From an uncultured Rikenellaceae bacterium (GTDB lineage Bacteria > Bacteroidota > Bacteroidia > Bacteroidales > Rikenellaceae): a stretch of 53,023 bases of DNA. A program made the translations under genes and the position numbers. The notes beneath the pieces were generated by a model. It worked only from the letters and a program-made list of their open reading frames with translations, ran no database searches and had not been told where the DNA came from. Shown piece by piece: positions 29,801-37,132 of this stretch. Within the stretch, counting starts at the first letter, position 1, and every line of letters starts with the position of its first letter. The stretch lies in the NCBI GenBank assembly GCA_947054185.1, contig CAMRVW010000001.1, positions 1 to 53,023 on the forward strand, written 5' to 3'.

Positions 29801-29937
29801 GGTCGTTGCCCGGCAATGAGATTCAGAGTCCCATGGCCGTGGTGATACTCGGCGGTCTTTTCAGCTCCACATTGTTGAATCTTTTCGTTGTGCCGGCGGT
29901 ATATGTGCTTGTGTATGACGGAAAAGAGAGGGAGTGA
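26836..29937 (+). CDS. Heavy-metal efflux RND transporter (CzcA/CusA family)
   Basis: A 1,033-residue inner-membrane proton-driven pump, of normal length for heavy-metal RND proteins. Visible features are the N-terminal INRIIKYSLDNRLVIM helix, the first porter domain (VDVFPDLTAPTVVVMTEAQG), TM2-TM6, the TM4 acidic motif (GSLVDDAIIDVENVFRRLREN, with DD for proton relay), a second periplasmic half (LPPFNEGSMSISLATLPGTD) and the terminal TM bundle (GIATRNGILLISHF). It belongs to the heavy-metal type rather than the drug type. The gene starts 12 nt after the adaptor stop. Confidence 0.94.
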   Translation: MINRIIKYSLDNRLVIMALSVLLMFAGGYTVGRMEVDVFPDLTAPTVVVMTEAQGLASEEVERLVTFPVETSLNGATNVRRVRSQSSTGFSVVWVEFDWGTDIYIARQIVTEKLGSVSEQLPDGVGAPTLAPQSSLLGEVMIIGVTSDSMSLGQLRTLADWSMRPRLLSVGGVAQVTVSGGEVAEYQILLDPLRMKHYGVTLDEALAAAGRLNDNASGGIINSRGNEYIIRGMVRTTDPVQMGQAVVRQADGLPVTFADIATVRMGAKSPLLGEASVEGKPGVLLSITKQPGVDTGRLTEELDRTLADLKRNMPAGVVFNTDIFRQSTFIDASIHNIERALIEGAVLVVVILFIFLANVRTTVISLVAIPLSLLFSVVVLKVMGLTLNTMSLGGLAIAIGSLVDDAIIDVENVFRRLRENNLLPPESRAPKLKVIYEASAEIRSSIFNATLIIIVTFVPLFFLSGMEGRMLKSLGVSFIVSLFASMVVAVTITPVLCSYMLTSDKMLAGHEREPWITRKMKEGYRRLLTAVLNHRKVVVAVAVVLFGGAMFVMTRLGRSFLPPFNEGSMSISLATLPGTDMAHSGRLASIAEEMLLSIPEVRTVARKTGRAELDEHALGSNTSELDVPFVLGDRSRRELFAEVRDKLGSIDGVVFEIGQPISHRMDMLLSGTRSNIAIKIFGDDLQRMFAIGGSIKTLVEDIPGLVDVNVEQQIESPQIHIKPRRQVLSRLGIPIGDFVDDLEVALAGRVVSQVYDRSRNFDVTVKFDDRVKESPEELGRILFDATVDGRSVKVPLGEIAEIVSTSGPNSVNRENVMRKVVVSANVEGGDLRGVVDEIARRVDESIALPEDYHIEYGGQFESEAAASRTLMIMSALSILVVLLLLFGEFHNVRLTGIVMLNLPLSLIGGVFAVWLSSGVISIPSIIGFISLFGIATRNGILLISHFNDLKNKGMGVVERVVAGSYDRLNPIILTALTSGLALIPIALGGSLPGNEIQSPMAVVILGGLFSSTLLNLFVVPAVYVLVYDGKERE

Positions 29938-29965
29938 GAGTGGTTACATTAAAAGAGACAGATTG

Positions 29966-31195
29966 ATGAAAAAGATATTTTTAGCGGCCCTGATGTCGTT
30001 TGCCTCGCTTGCCGGGCAGGCGCAGATAGAGCCTAACACCGTGATGTGCACCAAAGATATGCCCGTCATGGAGATGCCAATGGGGGCGGGTTATGCCCGT
30101 TTCATAGAGCATGTGCTGGCTTCGAGTGTCGAGATAGAGGCGCTCGGGGCCGCGCTTGAGGCCGAGACAAAGGCTGCGCGCGTGGGCATAGGGCCTGAAG
30201 ACCCCGAGGCCGAGATAGCCTATTTCGTAAAGCGTAACACATCGTTCGAGATGAATGTGGTGCAGGGGTTTGAGTTTCCCACCGTCTATGTCAACCGTTC
30301 GCGGTTGGCGCGTTTGCAGTCGGCTCGCAGCGGTGCGGCCTATCGCATGGCGGTGCGTGAGTTGGTGGGGCAGGCGCAAGCCATGTATATGGATGCCGTC
30401 TATTACAACAACCTCATATCGTTGCTGGCGCGTTCGCTCGACAATGCCGACCGTTTTTACCGCACCTATCGCAAGCGTATGACCGGCGGTGATGGCACCG
30501 TGTTGGAGGCCAATAAGATAGAGGCGATGTATTTGGGCGTGTCGGCGCAGTATCGCAAGGCGGTGACCGAGCGTGACAACAATCTGCGCAAGATGCGCCT
30601 GCTGGCTTCACTGCCCGAGACGTTCACCGTCACCGACAGCATCTATCCTGCATTCGATGTTGACGTCGAGGGCTTTGTGGCACGTGCCCTCGAGATGGAT
30701 TACGGCCTTGAGCAGGCGGCAATAGACACGCTGATCGCCCGGAGGCAGCTGCGTCTGTCACGCAGCGAGAGGCTGCCCGGCTTTAAGGTCGGTTACCGTC
30801 TGAGCATGGAGGCGCGTGAGCCGTCGCACGGTGTCGTTGCCGGTTTGAGCATACCGCTGTGGGGACGGGCAGGCTCTGTAAAGGCGGCCAAGGCGGCGCA
30901 GCACTCTGCACACAAGAGCATGGAGGCCAAGCGCGCCTTGCTCGAAGCGGAGCTCGAGGGGGTGAGAGAGTCGTACCTTACATCTGTGGCCACGCTTGAC
31001 GATTACCGCAGGTTGCTCAGGGGACGTTCGTCGGCCGAGGTGCTCGGCAAGGCCCTCGATGCGGGCGAGCTGTCGGTGCTCGAATATTTCGTGGAGCTCA
31101 ACGTGTGGTACGATACCGCGGTGGCGATAGTTGAAAACGAGCACGAGGCGGCTCTTGCGGCGGCCTTCATGCAGTTGTGCGTGTCGGAGTTTTGA
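29966..31195 (+). CDS. TolC-family outer-membrane channel of the metal efflux system
   Basis: The 409-residue product starts at ATG 29966 with a signal peptide (MKKIFLAALMSFASLAGQAQ). The frame is open from 29888, but that extension overlaps the pump gene and lacks a signal. The two long helical repeats typical of TolC-type proteins are visible (SVEIEALGAALEAETKAARVGIG; YRKRMTGGDGTVLEANKIEAMYLGV). The protein ends in a helical hairpin (AGELSVLEYFVELNVWYDTAVAIVENE). It is expected to trimerise and complete the tripartite pump. Terminator at 31213. Confidence 0.88.
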   Translation: MKKIFLAALMSFASLAGQAQIEPNTVMCTKDMPVMEMPMGAGYARFIEHVLASSVEIEALGAALEAETKAARVGIGPEDPEAEIAYFVKRNTSFEMNVVQGFEFPTVYVNRSRLARLQSARSGAAYRMAVRELVGQAQAMYMDAVYYNNLISLLARSLDNADRFYRTYRKRMTGGDGTVLEANKIEAMYLGVSAQYRKAVTERDNNLRKMRLLASLPETFTVTDSIYPAFDVDVEGFVARALEMDYGLEQAAIDTLIARRQLRLSRSERLPGFKVGYRLSMEAREPSHGVVAGLSIPLWGRAGSVKAAKAAQHSAHKSMEAKRALLEAELEGVRESYLTSVATLDDYRRLLRGRSSAEVLGKALDAGELSVLEYFVELNVWYDTAVAIVENEHEAALAAAFMQLCVSEF

Positions 31196-31212
31196 TGACA
31201 TTGATTTGTTTT

Positions 31213-31244
31213 AAAAGGCCGTCCGACGGGGCGGCCTTTTTGTT
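31213..31244 (+). terminator. Terminator of the metal-efflux operon
   Basis: AAAAGGCCG (31213-31221) pairs with CGGCCTTTT (31232-31240), followed by a T-rich run. Confidence 0.85.
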
Positions 31245-31310
31245 TGTGCGGAGGCCTCGGGGGGCGTGTCTGGTCTGACAGGTGTTTTTGCGGGCTATTT
31301 GTTGTGCGGG

Positions 31311-31342
31311 TTGTCGTTGTCTTGTAAAAAATGTTATCTTTG
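31311..31342 (+). promoter_or_regulatory. dnaX promoter
   Basis: TTG (31311-31313), a 21-nt spacer and TATCTTTG (31335-31342) fit the consensus. The start near 31349 lies after the upstream ATG codons of the open frame. It therefore supports ATG 31389 as the dnaX start. Confidence 0.75.
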
Positions 31343-31388
31343 CATGAGCCTCTGTGTGAGGTGTCTTTTATGTAAAAGAGTATTCAAT

Positions 31389-33350
31389 ATGAGTGAGTTT
31401 ATAGTATCGGCACGAAAATATCGCCCTGTGACTTTCGAGTCGGTTGTGGGGCAGAGACATATAACCGAGACGTTGCGCAATGCCGTGACAAGGGGCACCA
31501 TTGCACATGCCTATCTGTTTTGCGGTCCGCGCGGGGTGGGTAAGACCACATGCGCGCGCATCTTGGCCAAGACCATCAACTGCCTGTCGCCCAAAGACAA
31601 CGCCGAGCCGTGCAACGAGTGCGAGTCGTGCCGTGCCTTTGCCGACAACAGGTCGTTCAACATACACGAGCTCGATGCCGCGTCGAACAACTCGGTCGAC
31701 AACATACGCGCACTCACCGAGCAGGTGCGCATACCGCCGCAGGTGGGCCGTTACAGCATTTACATAATTGATGAGGCCCACATGTTGTCGACGGCTGCAT
31801 TCAACGCCTTTCTCAAAACACTCGAAGAGCCGCCCGCGCATGCCGTTTTCATACTGGCCACCACCGAGAAGCACAAGATAATACCGACCATATTGTCGCG
31901 GTGTCAGATATATGATTTCAAGCGCATAAAGGTTGACGGTGTGGTCGATTACCTCAAGTTCATATCGGGTAATGAGGCTGTGGGGTATGACGACGAGGCG
32001 TTGCACATAATAGCCCAAAAGGCCGACGGGTGCATGCGCGACGCCCTTTCGATGTATGACAAGGCGGTGTTGTATTGTGCCGGCAACCTTACGGGGCATG
32101 CTGTGGCAGAGGCGCTTAACGTGCTCGATTACGACACATATTTCAATTTTGTCGACACGGTGGCGGCGGGCGATTATGCCTCGGCACTCGTGCAGTTTGA
32201 CGATGTGTTGCAGAAGGGGTTTGACCCGCAGATATTTCTTGGCGGCCTGTGTGCTCATCTGCGTAATCTGTTGGTTGCCAAAAACGGGTCGACCATGTCG
32301 CTTTTGGAGGTGACAGGCTCGGTGGCCGAGCGTTACAAGAGGCAGGCTGCCGCGGTGAATGTGCCTTTTGTGTTCGATGCCCTGAATATAGTGTCGTCGG
32401 GTGAGCGAGACATCAAGAACAGCAATTCGCAGAGGCTTCAAAGCGAGATAGTCATACTTAAGATATGCAACCTCTCTCCGGTCAAGCTTACAGGCGGGCC
32501 GTCGGGGGCTTATACTCTGCCGTCGGGAGGAGCTTCTGCACCCGTTGCAGGGGCGGCTTCTTCTGTGGGGACGGGCTCTTCTGCGAGGGGTGCGGCTCCT
32601 GCGGCCCCTGTGGGTTCTGCGGGTGCCGGGGGGGCTTCTGCGGGTGTGGCGCGGGGTGGTGCTGTCGCTTCAGCGGCAACTGTTTCGTCGGCAGGTGGTG
32701 CGGCATCTGTGCCTTCGGGCGGTGCCTCTGTGAGGGCGGGCATGGCTGTCACGTCGGCTCCTTCGGTGACGGTGTCGGCACGTCCTGCTGTATCACGCCC
32801 TGTGTCGGGGGCATCATCTGCGGCGGTGGCATCGTCTGTGGCGGACTCTTCTTATGCGGGGGGGGCGTCGCGGGGAGGCTCCAAGTTGGGTTTGTCTATA
32901 AGTTCTATGGTGGGGAGTGCCGCCAGGGCAACGGCGTCGAACGAGGCCAAGAGCGACGAGGCCGAGCCCGACGTCATCTCACCGATTGCCGAGAGCGACC
33001 ATGAGGCGGTGCTCAACGCCTGTAAGGCTTATGCCTCCGAGCTGATAGAGAGTCGTCCGCGCATGGCGGTGGCTTTCACATCGGCGCACATAGATGACGG
33101 CCGCATTGTGCTGACATTGAAGAGCAAGATAATAGAGCAGGAGGTGACCCAAAACAAGTATGAGTTTGTCGGTCGTCTCATAGAGCTGTCGGGAGTGAGC
33201 AATATAAGCATAGAGACTGTGGTTGACGAGACCATGGAGGATAATACGAAGACAATCTTTGTCAAGGACGAAGACAAACTGAAGTATCTGACCGAGAAAA
33301 ACCCCGACATAAGGCAGTTGTGCAAGGAACTGGGGTTGGATTTCGCCTGA
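31389..33350 (+). CDS. dnaX: DNA polymerase III subunits gamma/tau
   Basis: Clamp-loader ATPase of 653 residues, starting MSEFIVSARKYRPVTFESVVGQ at ATG 31389. Visible features are Walker A (GPRGVGKTT), the zinc-knuckle cysteines (CLSPKDNAEPCNECESC), Walker B (IIDEAHM), the SRC motif (ILSRCQIYDFKR) and the domain III collar. Residues ~370-530 form an Ala/Ser/Gly/Val-rich, almost repetitive linker. A small C-terminal folded domain follows (residues ~545-653), the part that would bind DnaE/DnaB in tau. Whether a shorter gamma is produced by frameshifting cannot be seen. I see no obvious A-run slippery site. Confidence 0.95.
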   Translation: MSEFIVSARKYRPVTFESVVGQRHITETLRNAVTRGTIAHAYLFCGPRGVGKTTCARILAKTINCLSPKDNAEPCNECESCRAFADNRSFNIHELDAASNNSVDNIRALTEQVRIPPQVGRYSIYIIDEAHMLSTAAFNAFLKTLEEPPAHAVFILATTEKHKIIPTILSRCQIYDFKRIKVDGVVDYLKFISGNEAVGYDDEALHIIAQKADGCMRDALSMYDKAVLYCAGNLTGHAVAEALNVLDYDTYFNFVDTVAAGDYASALVQFDDVLQKGFDPQIFLGGLCAHLRNLLVAKNGSTMSLLEVTGSVAERYKRQAAAVNVPFVFDALNIVSSGERDIKNSNSQRLQSEIVILKICNLSPVKLTGGPSGAYTLPSGGASAPVAGAASSVGTGSSARGAAPAAPVGSAGAGGASAGVARGGAVASAATVSSAGGAASVPSGGASVRAGMAVTSAPSVTVSARPAVSRPVSGASSAAVASSVADSSYAGGASRGGSKLGLSISSMVGSAARATASNEAKSDEAEPDVISPIAESDHEAVLNACKAYASELIESRPRMAVAFTSAHIDDGRIVLTLKSKIIEQEVTQNKYEFVGRLIELSGVSNISIETVVDETMEDNTKTIFVKDEDKLKYLTEKNPDIRQLCKELGLDFA

Positions 33351-33396
33351 CGTACGGGCTGTGGCCTGTGTTTTTATGTTACCTCTCGGAGTCGGG

Positions 33397-33418
33397 ACGG
33401 CTATTTCGCCGTGTTTTT
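33397..33418 (+). terminator. dnaX terminator overlapping the convergent gene end
   Basis: ACGGC (33397-33401) pairs with GCCGT (33408-33412), followed by GTTTTT. The stem covers the stop codon and last residues of the minus-strand DUF3575 gene, so the DNA serves both purposes. Confidence 0.65.
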
Positions 33419-33964
33419 ACGGTGTCTTTCCGGGTCGAAAAATTTGTATCCTATGTTTACGCCTATCTTGTAAGGCATCCATTCGGCCGACATGTTGTAA
33501 AAGATATCTTCGCCAGTTACCTTGTTCAGCCCTGTGTACCAGCTGTGTTGCCAGCCATATCCCACGAACGCCTCTATGAGCATGCGTTTGCCAACCCTCC
33601 ATTGGTAACCGGTGGTGGCGCCTATGATAATGCCCCAGCCTTTGCAGTTTTTCATGTCGTCTTTGGCCATGTTAAAGCCCAGCATGCCGGCAGAGGCCCC
33701 TATATACCAGCCGTTGAAGTTTTCTTTGGTGTGAAACCTTACCTCGTTGAGGAATAAGCCGAATTGCATGGGACGTCCGCCCACAGAGTTCCACGGAGAG
33801 TACACACCCTCCATGTTGAAGGTGGTCTTTTTAGACAGAGGCATCTCCAATGACGGATTTATGACCCCCACGAGCGCATATACGCCGTTGAGTTTGACGT
33901 AAGATTGCGCCATAAGACTTGTGGATGACAATATCGCCAATGTGAGGAGGATGAACTTTTTCAT
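33401..33964 (-). CDS. DUF3575-like outer-membrane protein
   Basis: The 187-residue protein has a signal peptide (ILSSTSLMAQ) and a beta-rich body with alternating aromatics, consistent with a small barrel or OmpA-type N-domain. It resembles DUF3575 proteins (VYALVGVINPSLEMPLSKK, NGWYIGASAG, GATTGYQWRVGKRMLIEAFVGYG). In other Bacteroidales such proteins sit in fimbrial or outer-membrane modules. Here it is alone, between dnaX and rnz. Its promoter is the first unit of a ~76-bp repeat. Confidence 0.75.
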   Translation of the reverse strand: MKKFILLTLAILSSTSLMAQSYVKLNGVYALVGVINPSLEMPLSKKTTFNMEGVYSPWNSVGGRPMQFGLFLNEVRFHTKENFNGWYIGASAGMLGFNMAKDDMKNCKGWGIIIGATTGYQWRVGKRMLIEAFVGYGWQHSWYTGLNKVTGEDIFYNMSAEWMPYKIGVNIGYKFFDPERHRKNTAK

Positions 33965-33980
33965 GATAGAATATTTGTTG

Positions 33981-34012
33981 CAAAGATACGATTAAGCCGA
34001 GAGGCAAGCAAA
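33981..34012 (-). promoter_or_regulatory. DUF3575 gene promoter inside a repeat unit
   Basis: On the minus strand TTTG (34012-34009), a 20-nt spacer and TATCTTTG (33988-33981) are a perfect consensus. The start codon is at 33964, so the leader is about 10-13 nt. Confidence 0.85.
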
Positions 34013-34165
34013 TTTTATTTGTTTGCCCGAGGCGAGAGTATCTTAAAACCGACAGGTTAACGATACGATTAAGCCGAGAGGCAAGCAAATTTTATTTGTT
34101 TGTCCGAGGCGAGAGTATCTAAGACCGTCAACTCAAAGATGGCAAAAACTTGTTTGTTTTTGCCC
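33981..34165 (-). repeat. ~76-bp promoter-like repeat, three units
   Basis: Units end (minus strand) in TATCTTTG (33988-33981), TATCGTTA (34065-34058) and CATCTTTG (34141-34134), at a period of 76-77. They belong to the same family as the array at 24686-25070. The gene-proximal unit is the only one with an intact promoter, as in the other array. The following 34166-34280 has no gene. Confidence 0.85.
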
Positions 34166-34280
34166 CGGCGAAGTATTTAAGGCGAAGCTGAAAACATGAA
34201 CAGGCGAGGGCAAAAGCAAGGATGGTGTGTTTTGCTGTCAGGTCAAATGTATATAACAGAAAATGTTGTCGTACAGTGTT

Positions 34281-35201
34281 TTAATGTTTGAGTTTCACAT
34301 CGAACACCTCTCCTTGTGCGGCGCAATATGTCTGCGGGAATATCTTGCGGGCCTCTTCGAGCAGTGGTGTGTTGTCGCCTTTGTAACGCGATGAGAAGTG
34401 GCCTATGACCAGGCGGCCCACATTTGCTTTCAGGGCTGTCATGGCGGCGTCTGTTGCCGTGGAGTGGTCTGTCATGGCGGCGCGTGTGCTGTCCGGGCAT
34501 GCGAATGTCGCCTCGTGAAAGAGCAGGTCGACATCACGGACGGCCTCGACGATGGTGTCGGAATATGCCGTGTCGGTGCAGTAAGCTATCGAGCGTGGAG
34601 AGTATGGGCGATAGGTCAGCATGCTGTTGGGCAGGGTGTGGTCTGCGCGCACTATGTCTTCACCGCGTTTGGCGGCACATATCTCGTGGAGCGACAGCGA
34701 ATGGTTGGCGATGGCCGCCTTGCTGACGTTGAGTGCAGGAGTCTTCTCTTTGAAGAGAAAGCCGCATGCCGGCACCGAATGTTTCAGCGGTATGGTGGTT
34801 ATGGTCAGGGTCTTGTTTTCAAAGATGGTTTCGGCTCGGGCGGACTCTATGGGGTGGTGTTCTATCTTGTAAGGCAGCAGGTCGAAGAAGATGCCCATGG
34901 ACGACATCAGCTCCTCTAAGGCAGCAGGTGCATATATGTGTAACGGCTGCTCGCGTTTGATGAGTCCCATTGTGGAGACAAGGCCGAAGAGTCCGAAGAC
35001 GTGGTCGCCGTGCAGGTGGGTTATCAGTATGCGGTTGAGCTTGTGCAGCGGTATGTTATAGCGTATAAGTTGTTTTTGTACCCCTTCGCCGGCGTCTATC
35101 AAAAAAAACTGCTCGTGTGAGTTTATCACACAAGCAGTCGGATATTCGCCGACCACGGGAAGCGCCGATGCGCTCCCTAACATAGTCAGCCTGAAAGTCA
35201 T
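34281..35201 (-). CDS. rnz: Ribonuclease Z
   Basis: This 306-residue metallo-beta-lactamase-fold endonuclease trims tRNA 3' trailers. The zinc motif THLHGDHVFGL places H62, H64, D66 and H67. The second half carries the HSVPACGFLF loop (substrate pocket of RNase Z), YCTDTAYSD, LFHEATF and the final GHFSSRY motif. The length matches short-form enzymes. It starts 7 nt after the rpsA stop, so the two are probably co-transcribed. Confidence 0.93.
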   Translation of the reverse strand: MTFRLTMLGSASALPVVGEYPTACVINSHEQFFLIDAGEGVQKQLIRYNIPLHKLNRILITHLHGDHVFGLFGLVSTMGLIKREQPLHIYAPAALEELMSSMGIFFDLLPYKIEHHPIESARAETIFENKTLTITTIPLKHSVPACGFLFKEKTPALNVSKAAIANHSLSLHEICAAKRGEDIVRADHTLPNSMLTYRPYSPRSIAYCTDTAYSDTIVEAVRDVDLLFHEATFACPDSTRAAMTDHSTATDAAMTALKANVGRLVIGHFSSRYKGDNTPLLEEARKIFPQTYCAAQGEVFDVKLKH

Positions 35202-35208
35202 ACGTTAA

Positions 35209-37020
35209 CTATTTTTCAGCGTTTTCAAGTTGTGCCTTAAGCTCGGCAAGACCTGAAATGTCACCCAAGGTGGTCTTCTCGACAGCTGAGTTGATCATCT
35301 TGACAGCCTTCTGAGTCGAGTTGCCGTCTTTAGAGGGTTTCTCTGAAGAGGCCTCGAGAGCGGGGGCGTTGTCGCCTTGCGCAATGCGGGTGTGCGACAG
35401 GGTGATACGTTTGGTTGCCTTTACAAACTCGATGACCTTGAAGTCGAGAGTCTCGCCGACAACGGGCATGGTGCCGTCTTCCTTAACCAGCTGCTTGGTG
35501 GGAGCGAAGCCCTCAACACCGTGCTCGAGGGTTACGATGGCGCCCTTGTCGTTGATTTCGGCTATTGTGCCCTTGTGTGTCGAGTCGAGCGTGAAGAGCG
35601 TTTCAAACACGTCCCAGGGGTTGTCTTCGAGCTGTTTGTGACCGAGGCTCAAACGACGGTTCTCTTTGTCTATCTCGAGCACCACAACCTCTATCTCTGC
35701 ACCCTTTGAGGTGAACTCTGCCGGGTGTTTGATTTTCTTGGTCCAGCTGAGGTCTGAGATGTGGATGAGGCCGTCGACGCCCTCTTCTATCTCGACGAAC
35801 ACGCCGAAGTTGGTGAAGTTACGCACTTTGGCCTTGTGGGTTGAGCCGACGGCATATTTGGTCTCGACATCTTCCCAGGGGTCTTTGGTGAGCTGTTTGA
35901 TGCCCAGGCTCATCTTGCGCTCGTCACGGTCGAGGGTGAGCACAACTGCCTCTATCTCGTCGCCAACCTTCATGAACTCCTGTGCAGAGCGCAGGTGCTG
36001 TGACCATGACATCTCGCTTACGTGTATCAGACCCTCGACGCCCGGAGCGATCTCGATGAACGCACCGTAATCGGCCATGACAACCACTTTGCCCTTGACC
36101 TTGTCGCCGATCTTAAGCTCTGAGCTGAGCGCATCCCAAGGATGGGGAGTGAGCTGCTTGAGACCCAAGGCGATACGTTTTTTGGCATCGTCGAAGTCGA
36201 GTATAACCACGTTGAGTTTCTCGTCGAGGTGTACAATCTCTTCGGGATGGTTTACGCGGCCCCAAGAGAGGTCGGTGATGTGTATGAGGCCATCCACGCC
36301 GCCAAGGTCGATGAACACGCCGTAAGAGGTGATGTTCTTGACGGTACCTTCGAGCACCTGACCTTTTTCGAGCTTGGAGATGATATCTTTTTTCTGTTGC
36401 TCGAGCTCGGCCTCGATGAGAGCCTTGTGCGATACAACGACATTGCGGTATTCCTGATTGATTTTGACAACCTTGAACTCCATGGTCTTACCCACATATA
36501 CGTCGTAATCGCGTATGGGTTTGACATCTATCTGAGAGCCGGGAAGGAACGCTTCTATGCCGAACACGTCCACGATCATGCCGCCTTTGGTTCTGCATTT
36601 GATGAAGCCTTTGATGATCTCGTCTTTCTCCAGAGCCTCGTTGACGCGGTCCCAAGAGCGGAGCTGACGTGCTTTCTTGTGAGAGAGCACCAGCTGGCCT
36701 TTTTTGTCTTCGGCGTTCTCGACATACACCTCGACCTTCTCGCCAATGGCAAGCTCGGGGTTGTAACGGAATTCGCTGACAGGTATCACACCCTCAGACT
36801 TGTAACCGATGTTGACGACAACCTCGCGTTTGTTAACCGCGATTACCGTTCCTTCGAGCACCTCGCCCGACTGGATGTTAGAGAGAGTCCTGTCGTATTT
36901 GTCGGAGATAGACTCTTTTGAGTCGTTGCCGTAAATACCTTTTTCGCTTTCAAACGCATCCCAATCGAATGTCTCGATGTTGGCTGAAGCGTTGATCTGC
37001 TCGTTTGTTTTTTCTGCCAT
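35209..37020 (-). CDS. rpsA: 30S ribosomal protein S1
   Basis: A 603-residue protein with six S1 RNA-binding repeats, recognisable by recurring G-F/V-V-ISxFGVFVEIxxGVxGLIHxSDLSW segments. The first two (~55-195) are divergent and bind the ribosome in known S1 proteins. It supports translation initiation on mRNAs with weak Shine-Dalgarno sequences, a common situation in Bacteroidota. The C-terminal tail after residue 540 is low-complexity and charged. It has its own good promoter. Confidence 0.96.
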   Translation of the reverse strand: MAEKTNEQINASANIETFDWDAFESEKGIYGNDSKESISDKYDRTLSNIQSGEVLEGTVIAVNKREVVVNIGYKSEGVIPVSEFRYNPELAIGEKVEVYVENAEDKKGQLVLSHKKARQLRSWDRVNEALEKDEIIKGFIKCRTKGGMIVDVFGIEAFLPGSQIDVKPIRDYDVYVGKTMEFKVVKINQEYRNVVVSHKALIEAELEQQKKDIISKLEKGQVLEGTVKNITSYGVFIDLGGVDGLIHITDLSWGRVNHPEEIVHLDEKLNVVILDFDDAKKRIALGLKQLTPHPWDALSSELKIGDKVKGKVVVMADYGAFIEIAPGVEGLIHVSEMSWSQHLRSAQEFMKVGDEIEAVVLTLDRDERKMSLGIKQLTKDPWEDVETKYAVGSTHKAKVRNFTNFGVFVEIEEGVDGLIHISDLSWTKKIKHPAEFTSKGAEIEVVVLEIDKENRRLSLGHKQLEDNPWDVFETLFTLDSTHKGTIAEINDKGAIVTLEHGVEGFAPTKQLVKEDGTMPVVGETLDFKVIEFVKATKRITLSHTRIAQGDNAPALEASSEKPSKDGNSTQKAVKMINSAVEKTTLGDISGLAELKAQLENAEK

Positions 37021-37075
37021 TTCTATTAGTTGTTAGACATTATGTTTCACCTCTGGTCATCAGACTAGAGGCCTG

Positions 37076-37106
37076 CAAATGTAATAATAATATTCCGAAC
37101 AGCAAA
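37076..37106 (-). promoter_or_regulatory. rpsA promoter
   Basis: On the minus strand TTTG (37106-37103), a 19-nt spacer and TACATTTG (37083-37076) fit the consensus. The predicted leader is about 50 nt. Confidence 0.8.
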
Positions 37107-37132
37107 TATCGGCCTTTTTTTTGACGTACTGT

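Noticed and set aside
32650..32930. Programmed frameshift site in dnaX
   Set aside because: No A-run slippery sequence is visible. The region is GC-rich linker only.
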